From NCBI GenBank assembly GCA_003259005.1, contig QLII01000001.1, positions 6,253,001 through 6,317,000 of the forward strand: 64,000 nucleotides of DNA. The letters are read 5' to 3'. This document shows positions 9,350 through 18,945 of this stretch, piece after piece. The position numbers were made by a program, and so were the translations under genes. Source of the DNA: Spirosoma telluris. Lineage in GTDB: Bacteria; Bacteroidota; Bacteroidia; Cytophagales; Spirosomataceae. How positions within the stretch are numbered: position 1 is the first letter of the stretch; every line of letters begins with the position of its first letter. The notes beneath the pieces are model-generated. The model did not search any database. It was not told the DNA's origin and saw only the letters and a program-made list of their open reading frames with translations.

Positions 9350-10850
9350 ATGTTCTGTAATGTCTTCGCTAACAACTCATTCACCAATTTAGGGTCGGCT
9401 GAGCCTTTCGACTTTTTCATGACTTCACCGACAAACATGCCCATTAAGTTTTTCTTGCCTTTTCGGTATTGTTCTACTTTATCGGGCCAGGCAGCCAGTA
9501 CTTCTTCTACCAACGTTTGCAAGGCATCCGTATTGCGGTTCTGAATGAGCCCATGTGTCTGTGCCAAATCAGCTGGCGACGCATTAGGTAGCTCAGTCAT
9601 GAGGGTAAAAACCTGTTGAGCAGCCGTCTGGCTCACAGTCCCGTTATCAATAAGCGCAATAAGTGCAGCTAATCGTTCTGGCGAAACCGGAAATTGGCGT
9701 TCACGAAGTGCTTTTTCGTTTAGCTGACCCTTCACCGGCCCATAATCCAGTTAGACGCGGCCTTGTAGTTAGTTGTATGCGTACAAACAGCCTCATAATA
9801 CTCTGCCAATTCTTTGGCATCAGTGAGTAAGGCCGCATCGTAATCAGGCAGACCGTAGATAGTTGTAAATTTCTGATACAATGTAGCTGGGAGTACCGGC
9901 ATTCGATCCTGAACATCTGCCAGCCAAGCGTCCGAAATGACTACGGGTGTCAGGTCAGGATCAGGAAAATAGCGGTAGTCATTCATGGTTTCTTTCTCAC
10001 GCATGGCATAGCTAAGTCCAGTGGCGGCATCGAATGTGCGCGTTTCCTGCACAATGCGCCCGCCTGACTCTGTTAGTTCAACCTGCCGAAGGAATTCACT
10101 GTCTACTGCTCGCATCACGTTCCGAATCGAGTTCAGGTTTTTAACTTCAACCTTCGTGCCGAGATTCGTTGCGCCTTTAGGTCGGATCGAAACGTTTACA
10201 TCGCAACGCAGCGAACCTTCTTCCATATTGCCATCACAGATGTCCAAATACCGGACTAAACGCCGAACTTCGGTCAGGTATTGCCCCGCTTCATCGGCAG
10301 TACGGATGCAAGGTTCCGTTACCATCTCGATCAGTGGAGTGCCGGCCCGGTTGTAGTCGAGTCGGGTCACGCTTGACTGAGTAGCCCACTCATCGCCATC
10401 ATGAATGGATTTTCCCGCATCTTCTTCAAGGTGAATATGATGGAGTTGAATAATCGTTTGGTACGATTGACCCGTTATTGGGTCTTTGGCTTTAACCAAA
10501 ACGCCACCCCCAACACAAATAGGGCCTTTATCCTGCGATAATTGATATCCTTTTGGCAGGTCAGGATAAAAATAATTCTTACGGGCAAATACATTATGGC
10601 GCGTAATTTCACTGCCACAGGCCAGCCCTATCCGAATGGCAAATTCAACTGCCTTGCGGTTTAGTTTAGGCAGTGTACCCGGATAGCCAAGTGTAATAAC
10701 GCTGATATTGGTATTCGGTTCTGCGCCATAGGCATTGGCATCAGCCGCGAAAATTTTGCTTTGCGTAAGCAACTGACAGTGTACTTCCAGCCCAACTACA
10801 GCTTCGTATCGGGACAGAACATCTGGCGAAAGGGTCGCTTCGGCTACCAT
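9346..10850 (-). CDS. gatB: Aspartyl/glutamyl-tRNA(Asn/Gln) amidotransferase subunit B, with apparent frameshift
   Basis: GatB is the kinase-like subunit of GatCAB, which converts mischarged Glu-tRNA(Gln) and Asp-tRNA(Asn) to their amides. Visible marks are VGLEVHCQL near the N-terminus, ARKNYFYPDLPKGYQLSQ (about residues 88-105), and the C-terminal GatB/YqeY tail with PVSPERLAALIALID. The frame breaks after NWIMG at a three-base C run on the plus strand (9739-9741). One extra base gives NWIMGPVKGQLNEKAL and a 501-residue protein, the usual GatB length. As GatCAB is normally essential, a sequence error is far likelier than a real break. The 3' end overlaps the TlpA-like gene by four bases. 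Confidence 0.95.
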
Positions 10851-10873
10851 CGGTAAAAATTAGTGATTTTAGG

Positions 10874-10881
10874 CAAAGATA
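10874..10881 (-). promoter_or_regulatory. Possible -7 element for gatB
   Basis: On the minus strand this reads TATCTTTG, matching the Bacteroidota TAnnTTTG core, 23 bases before the gatB ATG. No clear TTG -33 element lies 19-20 bases upstream of it. Confidence 0.4.
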
Positions 10882-11036
10882 GGCAGAAATAAAACAGGTC
10901 ACGGTTGCCAGCGAGTATTAACAAAACCTTGTTAAGGATACCGAACAATAAATAGACCAACTTGTAGATGTCTATTTTGTGATTTTATAGTCTAAAGTAT
11001 AACTGTATCTTTTTACATAGACTACTTCCTCCTAAA

Positions 11037-11932
11037 ATGGCTACCCAAACTGTTGAATTAGTTCACGAGAAGAATATTGTGGTTGAAAAAAAATACCACA
11101 TGAGCTATGAAGAGTTCGCCGAGAAGCATCTTTTTGCAAATTATCCGGTCGTTATCGGCGACGCCTGCGAGGCTTGGTCAGCAAAGAAAAAGTTTACTCC
11201 CCAATTTTTCAAGAAGCATTATAGCGACCGAGAGGTAAGTATTTCTGGAAAAACATACAATTTCGGCGACTATATTGACTGGATGCTAACCGGAACTGAA
11301 GAGAATCCGGCTCCTTATCCTTGTACACTTCAAATCGAGAGCGAGTATCCAGAACTGCTTCGAGATGTAATGCCCCCACTCAAATATGCTCAGCCTAGCC
11401 GAATTGGTAGCAAACTCGTGCCAAATCGCTTATTGTCAGGGGCAAATACGCTGGAAATATTTTTTGGTAGCCCGGGTGCGCTGTTTCCTTATGTGCATTA
11501 CGACTTTATGTGTCTTCATGCGTTCATTACACAATTGTATGGCGAGAAAGAATTTACGGTTATTCCACCAGACCAAACGCCTTATTTATACCCACCCCCG
11601 GTAATACCTGGGTTTCGCAGGTAAACGATATTTGGAATCCTGATCTGGAAAAATATCCTCTGTTTGCCAAAGCGACGCCTGTGTCATTTGTAGTTGGCCC
11701 CGGCGAAACACTATTTATTCCCTGCGGCTGGTGGCATACTGCCCGTTCGCTCACACCGACTATTTCTGTGGCGCTGGATAGCCTGAATGCATCTAACTGG
11801 AAGAACTTTATGAATGAGGTGGATATGAATATGCAGAAGCATAGACCAAAGTTAGCCAAAGTAGTTCAAGGCTATTTGTCAATAGCGGGCTCCCTTCTGG
11901 GAGGACTTGAAAAGGCAGGAATGAAGTTGTAA
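11037..11932 (+). CDS. Cupin-like JmjC-domain protein (Fe(II)/2-oxoglutarate type), with apparent frameshift
   Basis: Protein of 298 residues after repair. The region VHYDFMCLHAF supplies a His-x-Asp metal pair (about residues 154-156), and FIPCGWWHTARSL supplies the distal His, the facial triad of JmjC/cupin_8 dioxygenases. Family members hydroxylate protein side chains; the target here is unknown. The frame breaks in the C run at 11591-11593; one more C joins YLYP to TPGNTWVSQVND. Without it the first frame stops at 11624 and loses the distal His. It is convergent with crtB, with only seven bases between their ends. Confidence 0.8.
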
Positions 11933-11938
11933 GTCTTA

Positions 11939-12775
11939 TCAGATCACATTCAACCGGTACTTCAGATACGTTTGTGCCAGCAAAGCAAATTTCTGCGGGT
12001 TCGGTACGCGAACCCGCTCGTTCTGAATGCGCGAGGCAGGAAGTTGCTTGATTTTATTAAAAAGCGTCTGATAATATATGTAAGCCAGATAAACGCCCAT
12101 TCTGGCTCCATGAGGCAGATTCATAATGCCAATATAAGCCTCATCGAAGTCGCGTTGAATATCGTCTTCGATGATCTGCTTAACATCACAGCCAAAGTTG
12201 CTGAAATCAACGCCTGGGAAATAGGTACGACCTCGTTCAACATAGTCGCTTTTCATATCACGCAGGAAATTTACTTTCTGGAAGGCCGAACCCAATTTTC
12301 GGGCGGGTTCACACAGGCGGTCGAACTCTGCAAGGTTGCCTTCACAAAATACCCGCAGACACATCAGGCCAACCACTTCCGCTGACCCATAAATGTATTC
12401 GCTATAGCCATCAGCATCATACTCCTGACAGTACAGATCCATTTCCATACTCTTCAAAAAGGCCTCAATTAGTTCAGGTTCAATCCTATATTCGCTAACT
12501 ACGAGTTGGAATGAATGCAAAATTGGATTTAAACTGATACCCTCTTCGATGGCCTGATACGTATCATGTTTGAAGCGTTCGAGTAGCGTTTTTTTATCAT
12601 ACTCATGAAACGTATCCACAATTTCATCGGCATACCGAACAAACCCGTAGATGGCATAGATAGGGAAATGAAATTTACGATCGAGTGTTTTGATGCCTAA
12701 GGTAAACGACGTACTGTAACGCTCCGTAATTAATTTACTGCATTCCAGTGCGGTTTTATTGAACAACGTCATCAT
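11939..12775 (-). CDS. crtB: Phytoene synthase
   Basis: Squalene/phytoene synthase family, 278 residues; condenses two geranylgeranyl diphosphates to phytoene, the first committed carotenoid step. Both aspartate-rich substrate/Mg-binding motifs are present: YADEIVDTFHEYD (about residues 47-59) and NFLRDMKSDYVERGRTYFP (about 168-186). It lies downstream of crtI and the ECF sigma factor on the same strand, so the three could form one expression unit. The 114-base gap to crtI holds an A/T-rich imperfect inverted repeat. Confidence 0.95.
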   Translation of the reverse strand: MMTLFNKTALECSKLITERYSTSFTLGIKTLDRKFHFPIYAIYGFVRYADEIVDTFHEYDKKTLLERFKHDTYQAIEEGISLNPILHSFQLVVSEYRIEPELIEAFLKSMEMDLYCQEYDADGYSEYIYGSAEVVGLMCLRVFCEGNLAEFDRLCEPARKLGSAFQKVNFLRDMKSDYVERGRTYFPGVDFSNFGCDVKQIIEDDIQRDFDEAYIGIMNLPHGARMGVYLAYIYYQTLFNKIKQLPASRIQNERVRVPNPQKFALLAQTYLKYRLNVI

Positions 12776-12889
12776 AAAGTATAAGAAGGAAGGGTTGTTA
12801 ACAGGAAAAACGAATAGGAAACAGAGAAAAAGAAAATTAACTATGTATAGCTTTATTTTTTCCTGTTTTTTCTTCGTTTTTCTCTAAAA

Positions 12890-14362
12890 CTAAACAAATT
12901 CTTTGGCAACTTCATCGGCTACGACCAATCCAGAAATCAGCGAAGGGGGGACTCCGGGCCCAGGCACAGTGAGTTGACCGGTGTAGAACAAGTTGTTAAC
13001 CCGTTTGTTCTTAAGGGATGGTTTAAAAAATGCAGTTTGCCGGAGCGTATTGGCTAATCCATACGCATTACCCCGAAAAGCATTGTAATCGCGCTCGAAA
13101 TCGCGGTGTGCGTAGCTACGTTTGAATACAATATGACTACGAATATCTTCACCTACATAAGCTTCCAGTCGATCCATAATCAACTCAAAGAAACGTTCGC
13201 GGGTAGCCTCATCGTCGGTGAGACCAGGAGCCACAGGGATGAGTAAAAACAAATTTTCACAGCCTTCGGGCGCTACACCAGGGTCTGTTTTTGAGGGAGC
13301 CGATGCGTAGAATAGCGGCTTGGTAGGCCATCGGGGTGTTTCATAAATCTCCTGCGCATGGAGTTTGAAATCCTCATCGAAGAAGAGATTGTGATGTTGT
13401 AAACGAGGAATGCGTTTGTTTACACCGAGGTAAAATAACAGTGACGACGGAGCCATGACCCGTTTCTGCCAGTAATCGTCGCTGTAATTTCTATTAACAG
13501 AGTCCATCAAACTGGTTTCAACATGGTTATAATCAGCTCCGGCAATGACAATATCAGCCTCGAAAATGCCTTTGTCTGTACTAACTTGCTGTGCTACCTG
13601 GTTCAGTATGTCAATTTTCTGTACCTTTTGATTCAGCAAGATTTTAACACCTTTTTCCTCGGCCAGGCTGACCATTGCTTTTACAATCTCGTACATTCCA
13701 CCCATAGGATACCAAGTACCCAAGGCCATTTCAGCATAGTTCATTAAGCTATACATAGCGGGCGTATTTTCGGCGGTGGCACCCAGAAATAATATTGGAA
13801 ACTCGACAATTTCCAGCAAGCGTGGGTGTTTAAAAAACTTGCGTGCGTGCGTTGCAAATGACTGGAAGACATCCAGTCGCGTAACGTCATAGAGCAATTT
13901 TAGGCTCAGAAATTCAGTAACCGACCGACTTGGTTTCCATACGAAGCGGTTCATTCCTACGTCGTATTTATAGGCGGCCTGTTTAAGGAACTCCCGTAGC
14001 TTAAGTCCACTACCAGGTTCTATTTGCTCAAAAAGGATTTCTAAATTAGCGATACCGGCTGGGAGATCGATGGATTCACTAGCACTAAAAATAACCTTGT
14101 AAGAAGGATCAAGCCGGACAAGGTTATAATAATCCGACGGCTTTTTGCCAAAGCGGGCAAAATAGGTTTCAAAAATATCGGGCATCCAATACCAGCTTGG
14201 CCCCATGTCGAAGGTGAACCCTTTTGCCTCAAAAACACGCGCCCGTCCACCGGGCATGGAATTCTTTTCGAGAATAGTAACGTCGTAACCTTTATCTGCA
14301 AGGCTGGTTGCTGCGGCCAGCCCGGCAAATCCGGCTCCAATAACAAGTACACGTTGGGGCAT
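12890..14362 (-). CDS. crtI: Phytoene desaturase
   Basis: FAD-dependent CrtI-type carotenoid desaturase/isomerase, 490 residues, introducing double bases into phytoene at the membrane. The N-terminus is a dinucleotide-binding motif (VLVIGAGFAGLAAATSLADKG) followed by the PGGRARVFEAKGFTFDMGPSW block. The C-terminus has the CrtI signature with NLFYTGQLTVPGPGVPPSLISG. Product length (lycopene versus neurosporene) cannot be told from sequence. Same strand as the upstream sigma factor and downstream crtB. Confidence 0.95.
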   Translation of the reverse strand: MPQRVLVIGAGFAGLAAATSLADKGYDVTILEKNSMPGGRARVFEAKGFTFDMGPSWYWMPDIFETYFARFGKKPSDYYNLVRLDPSYKVIFSASESIDLPAGIANLEILFEQIEPGSGLKLREFLKQAAYKYDVGMNRFVWKPSRSVTEFLSLKLLYDVTRLDVFQSFATHARKFFKHPRLLEIVEFPILFLGATAENTPAMYSLMNYAEMALGTWYPMGGMYEIVKAMVSLAEEKGVKILLNQKVQKIDILNQVAQQVSTDKGIFEADIVIAGADYNHVETSLMDSVNRNYSDDYWQKRVMAPSSLLFYLGVNKRIPRLQHHNLFFDEDFKLHAQEIYETPRWPTKPLFYASAPSKTDPGVAPEGCENLFLLIPVAPGLTDDEATRERFFELIMDRLEAYVGEDIRSHIVFKRSYAHRDFERDYNAFRGNAYGLANTLRQTAFFKPSLKNKRVNNLFYTGQLTVPGPGVPPSLISGLVVADEVAKEFV

Positions 14363-14581
14363 TAGTCAGAAAAAATGATTGAGTCAAGATGTAATTTCTT
14401 GATGAAGCAATTTGTTTTCGTGAAGCTAGCCGAAAATTGTTGAAAATTTACCACACTGAGCCTTATAGGCTGCTGGAGGAAGGGGGAAATGACTCTATTT
14501 AAGAGCATTGCTATCTAGTGAAATCGATTGTCAAATAGAGTTGATTTTATCTTAAAGGGTTGATTAACAGCATATAAAATA

Positions 14582-14614
14582 AAAAAAGTTGGGTGGATAC
14601 CACCCAACTTTTTT
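14582..14614 (-). terminator. Rho-independent terminator of the ECF sigma gene
   Basis: 15-bp arms (14582-14596 and 14600-14614) around a three-base loop; the stem carries A-run and T-run ends, so it would work on either strand. It lies 75 bases after the sigma-factor stop and about 220 bases before crtI, so crtI probably also has its own promoter. In the rest of 14363-14688 I see no gene. Confidence 0.8.
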
Positions 14615-14688
14615 GAACCTTCCTCTTTTTTAACCAAAAACTACTCAATCAATATGTCTTAGACGGAGTTCTATCAATAAAGTATCGC

Positions 14689-15204
14689 TTATGCGTTAAA
14701 ATATGCGTAAACTTTTAATTGATCTTTCAATTCTTTCCGTGCAATGTGAATCCGATTCTTTACTGTCCCAATGGGGATGTTCAGTTTTGCTGCAATTTCA
14801 TGGTATTTAAAACCCCGAAAATGCATCATAAACGGTGTTTTATAGGTGTCATCAAGGCCATTCACCGCCCGGTTAATGTCATCCTGGGCAAATGACGAAT
14901 AGGCCAGGTTATCGGTGCTACTCTCAATTGAATTAATATAGTGCAGATTATCGGTTGTATCAATGAAGGTGTTTTTCCGCACCATGCGCTGATAGTTCGT
15001 GATAAATGTGTTTTTCATAATCGTATACAACCAGGCTTTCAGATTGGTGCCATCCGTGTACTTGTCACGATTGGTAAATGCTTTCAGTAATGTATCCTGT
15101 AACAAGTCGTTTGCATCTTCAACATCTTTCGTAAGGCGAAGTGCGAAGGGGCGTAACGATTTAGACACTTTGCCAATATGATTAGTAAATTCGAGAGCTG
15201 TCAT
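14689..15204 (-). CDS. RNA polymerase ECF-type sigma factor
   Basis: 171 residues with sigma-70 region 2 (LRLTKDVEDANDLLQDTLLKAFTN and LKAWLYTIMKNTFITNYQR, about residues 22-74) and a region 4 helix-turn-helix (FMMHFRGFKYHEIAAKLNIPIGTVKNRIHIARKEL, about 127-161). No anti-sigma gene is adjacent. The next genes downstream on the same strand are crtI and crtB. ECF factors beside carotenoid genes are known as light- or stress-responsive regulators in other phyla, but here the link is only positional. It is preceded by 370 bases with no gene. Confidence 0.92.
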   Translation of the reverse strand: MTALEFTNHIGKVSKSLRPFALRLTKDVEDANDLLQDTLLKAFTNRDKYTDGTNLKAWLYTIMKNTFITNYQRMVRKNTFIDTTDNLHYINSIESSTDNLAYSSFAQDDINRAVNGLDDTYKTPFMMHFRGFKYHEIAAKLNIPIGTVKNRIHIARKELKDQLKVYAYFNA

Positions 15205-15574
15205 GGCTGTTTAGTTTTTCTGTTGAATCACATCTGCATATCTATTAGACAAAAAAATAACCAGTATTTCAAAAAATCGAGACCTGGCTGGTTAATTTTC
15301 AATAACTTTCTGTAAATCAGAATTTTACTAATAAGAAAAATGTTTTTATAGTTGTAGAGAGAGTGGGGAATCCCCGTTGAAGTGTGGAATATTTCCCCCA
15401 GACTGGGGAATATCACGGGTAATTACTGTTTAATGTTTTTTGAGATTTATTCAACAGAACTGGTCTAGTTTACTTTATAATTCCAGTATTATACTAATTT
15501 AATTCGGGTATGACTGAACAAGCCAGCCATAGTCGCCAGAAGGAATTCTGCCAGGAACGTAAAGGATTATTAAG
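15205..15574. other. Gene-free interval upstream of the sigma factor
   Basis: AT-rich, no credible gene. Around 15361-15412 there is a cluster of related words (TGGGGAAT twice, GTGGAATATT once) and a short palindrome with CCCCAG/CTGGGG arms (15396-15408). This could be regulatory for the sigma gene, but no clear Bacteroidota promoter core was found. Confidence 0.4.
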
Positions 15575-16543
15575 TTAAACCAGACCTTCTTTCAATAAAT
15601 CATGCAGGTGCACAAAGCCATGGACCTGCCCTGCTTGGGCTACAACTAATTGCGTAATATCTTTTTCCTGCATGAGTTGAAGAGCCGCTACAGCATATTC
15701 ATCAGGTGCTACAGAGACGGGGTCTGACGTCATCGCATCCTGAGCACAGAGCTGCCAAAAGGAATCATGTTTATAAGCCAGTCGCCGAATATCGCCATCC
15801 GTAACAATACCCACTAATAAACCAGACTCATTAACCACCGCAGTTGCCCCTAAACGGTTAGCTGAAATAGTGAAAATTACATCTTTGATGGATGTATCTG
15901 GCAGAACTTGCGGACACTGATTGTGGGGAAAAATATCCGCAACTTTTAAGTATAACTTTTTGCCGAGTGCCCCGCCCGGATGGTAGCGAGCGAAATCCTG
16001 GCGAGTGAATCCGCGCAGCTCTAATAAGCTGACAGCCAGTGCATCGCCCAGGGCAAGTGCCACGGTTGTGCTGGTTGTAGGAGCCAGGTTCAGCGGGTCG
16101 GCTTCGCGCTCAGCATAGGCATGAAGCACATAATCTGCGTGATTCGCTAAATACGAATCACGCGCACTGACAAGTGCTATTAGCTGGACATTCGTTCGCT
16201 TCAGCAGAGGTAGCAAAACCTTGATTTCTGCCGTATTGCCACTCTTTGAAATAATGAGTACCACATCATTATCCTGAATCATGCCTAAGTCGCCATGAAT
16301 AGCATCGGCTGCGTGCATAAACAGAGCAGGGGTGCCGGTCGAGTTTAGGGTAGCTACAATTTTCTGGCCGATAAGGGCACTTTTTCCGACGCCTGTTACG
16401 ACCAAACGTCCTGTTGTATTAAGCAACGTTTCAACGGCGGCATCAAATTGGTCATCAAGTAAATCAACGGCATTTCGGATGGCTTCAGCCTCGGCCAAGA
16501 GTACCGAACGGGCGATAGTCTTAGGATTTTTTATTACTTTCAA
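15575..16543 (-). CDS. kdsD: D-arabinose-5-phosphate isomerase, KpsF/GutQ family
   Basis: Interconverts ribulose-5-phosphate and arabinose-5-phosphate, feeding KDO synthesis for LPS. The 322-residue protein has an N-terminal SIS domain: GVGKSALIGQKIVATLNSTG, then HAADAIHGDLGMI, then LIISKSGNTAEI (about residues 53-107). Two C-terminal CBS domains follow (about 207-320; for example GIVTDGDIRR and VHGFVHLHDLLKEG). Length and domain order match KdsD. Divergent from recQ across 107 bases. Confidence 0.93.
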   Translation of the reverse strand: MKVIKNPKTIARSVLLAEAEAIRNAVDLLDDQFDAAVETLLNTTGRLVVTGVGKSALIGQKIVATLNSTGTPALFMHAADAIHGDLGMIQDNDVVLIISKSGNTAEIKVLLPLLKRTNVQLIALVSARDSYLANHADYVLHAYAEREADPLNLAPTTSTTVALALGDALAVSLLELRGFTRQDFARYHPGGALGKKLYLKVADIFPHNQCPQVLPDTSIKDVIFTISANRLGATAVVNESGLLVGIVTDGDIRRLAYKHDSFWQLCAQDAMTSDPVSVAPDEYAVAALQLMQEKDITQLVVAQAGQVHGFVHLHDLLKEGLV

Positions 16544-16599
16544 TGTCAGTTTTGATAAACAGGACTACTTTGCTGTGTATATTCGCTAACTTTATAAAG

Positions 16600-16607
16600 C
16601 AAAGATA
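16600..16607 (-). promoter_or_regulatory. Possible -7 element for kdsD
   Basis: Minus strand reads TATCTTTG, the TAnnTTTG core, giving a leader of about 50 bases. No convincing -33 TTG is correctly spaced. Confidence 0.35.
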
Positions 16608-16650
16608 CGGCAAGCAAATAGAGGAAAGTAACTTTTGTACGATTTGTAGA

Positions 16651-18860
16651 ATGATGCAGGTTGATGAGGCAGTCCATGCGACGCTTAGAGAACGACTGAA
16701 AGAAATTTTTGGATATAGTCAATTCAGGGGCGAACAGGAGATCATTATTTATAGCATCCTGGCGGGGCGAAACACATTTGTTATCATGCCCACTGGAGCG
16801 GGTAAGTCTCTGTGTTACCAGTTGCCCGCTATTGTTAGTAATGGTACAGCGGTTGTTATTTCCCCATTAATTGCCCTGATGAAAAATCAGGTTGACCAAC
16901 TAAATGCCTTTGGAATTAATGCGCAGTTTCTGAACTCGACGCTGTCCAAAGCTGAAATGAATAAGGTCAAAAAAGACACGTTGAATGGCACACTTAAGTT
17001 ACTTTACATTGCGCCAGAATCCTTAACAAAAGAAGAGAATTTGGATTTTTTAAAGAAAGCCAATATTTCTTTCGTTGCTATTGATGAAGCACACTGTATT
17101 TCTGAATGGGGTCATGACTTCCGGCCGGAATACCGAAAAATACGCGGTATAGTCGATAATATTGGCAATCTACCCGTCATCGCCCTGACTGCTACGGCCA
17201 CTCCCAAAGTGCAGCAGGATATTCAGAAAAACCTTCAGATGGAGGATGCTAACCTCTATAAAACGTCGTTCAATCGAAAAAATCTTTACTACGAAATAAA
17301 GCCAAAGGTCGACGCCAAGAAGCAGCTTATTAAATATGTTAAGCATAACAAAGGCAAATCGGGCATTATCTATTGCTTAAGCCGCAAGACCGTTGAGGAA
17401 ATTGCCGAATTATTGAGCGTTAATGATGTAAAGGCGCTTCCGTATCATGCCGGTCTGGACCCGCAAACGCGGATGAACAACCAGGATGCATTTCTGAATG
17501 AAGATGTTGATGTAATCTGCGCGACCATCGCATTTGGTATGGGGATTGACAAACCCGATGTTCGGTTTGTGATTCACTACGATGCTCCCAAGTCGCTCGA
17601 AGGCTATTATCAGGAAACGGGCCGGGCTGGTCGCGATGGAATGGAGGGCAACTGCCTTATGTTCTATAGTTACGACGACATTGTTAAACTAGAGAAGTTT
17701 AACAAAGACAAACCGGTTACCGAGCGCGACAATGCCAAGCACCTGCTGGCCGAAATGGTTTCCTATGCCAATCTGGGTGTTTGCCGTCGTCGGCAATTAC
17801 TGGGCTATTTTGGGGAGTTTCTGGATAAAGATTGTGGTTTCTGTGACAATTGCCTGAAACCAACGGAGAAGCTGAAAGTACAGCACGAAGTGGTATTGGC
17901 ACTTCAAACGGTGTTACAAACCGATCAGCGGTTTGATGTGGCACACTTAGCCGATGTGCTTACTGCCACCACCAATCAGTATGTTACCAGCTATGAGCAT
18001 GACCGGCTTGCTGTTTATGGTAAGGGCCTTGAGTTTAGCGAAGATTGTAACTACTGGTGCTCGCTCATTAAACAGATTACTATTTACGGCTACCTCGAAA
18101 AAGATGTCGATAACTATGGTATTCTGAAGTTGACCCAGCGGGGCATGAATTATATCGAAGACCCCTACCCAATTACGCTGGCTAAAGATCATGATTACGA
18201 ACAACAGGCTGTCGATTCGAAAGAGGAGGAAGATAAAGATTCGTCTCCGTCGTCGGGTGGAGTTGCTTACGATGAAGAGCTGCTCGGGTTACTGAAAGCG
18301 CTTCGAAAAAAAATTGCCAAGGAAAAGAACCTGCCCCCTATGTTATCTTCCAGGAGACATCCATGGAAGAAATGGCGACAACCTACCCCACCACGCGCGA
18401 AGAAATGGCGCAGATAAATGGGGTGGGCATGGGGAAAGTGCAGAAGTTTGGCAGACCCTTTATTGACCTGATTTCTAAATACGTTGAAGAAAATGAAATT
18501 GAAACAGCTCAGGACGTAGTTGTCAAGTCGACTGTTAATAAATCTAAAGTCAAGATTTTCATTATCCAGCAGATCGACCGTAAGGTGGATCTCGATGAGA
18601 TCGCCGAGTCGAAATCATTGTCAATGGAGGACCTGATGGAAGAAATTGAGCATATCTGTTATTCAGGTACGCGGCTAAATCTGGATTATTACATCAATCA
18701 AGTTATGGATGAAGACCGGCAGGACGAAATCTACGACTACTTCATGCGAGCCGACAGTGATAACATTGCTGTGGCTATGCGCGAGTTTGGGGGCGACGAT
18801 TTCACTGAACAAGATTTGCGCCTGATGCGCATTAAATTCCTGTCGGAAGTAGCAAACTAA
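16651..18860 (+). CDS. recQ: ATP-dependent DNA helicase RecQ, with apparent frameshift
   Basis: 3'-5' helicase used in recombination and fork repair. I start it at the ATG at 16651 (MMQVDEAVHATLRERL), because upstream codons encode sequence unlike RecQ. Motif I is MPTGAGKSLCYQLPA, motif II AIDEAHCISEWGHDFRPEY, motif VI QETGRAGRDGMEGNC; a zinc-binding four-Cys region follows (CRRRQLLGYFGE to CGFCDNC). The frame breaks at C5 (18334-18338). One extra C continues into LPPYVIFQETSMEEMATTYP and an HRDC domain, then a C-terminal extension, for 736 residues. Uncorrected, the helicase would lose HRDC and the tail. Confidence 0.93.
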
Positions 18861-18902
18861 GTTGTCAGCCAATAGTCGTTAGCCATTAGTTATCAGCATT
18901 TA

Positions 18903-18944
18903 ACTAACGACTAACGACTAATGACTAATGACTAATAACTAACT
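18903..18944 (+). repeat. Six tandem 7-bp repeats abutting the purD start codon
   Basis: Units read ACTAACG, ACTAACG, ACTAATG, ACTAATG, ACTAATA, ACTAACT, ending one base before the purD ATG. Upstream (about 18871-18900) is partly complementary sequence (AGTCGTTAGCCATTAGTTATCAG), so the leader can fold. The array fills the place where a ribosome-binding region would be. Confidence 0.85.
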
Positions 18945-18945
18945 A

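Noticed and set aside
18903..18944. CRISPR-like array
   Set aside because: Units are only 7 bp with no spacers, and no cas gene is near.
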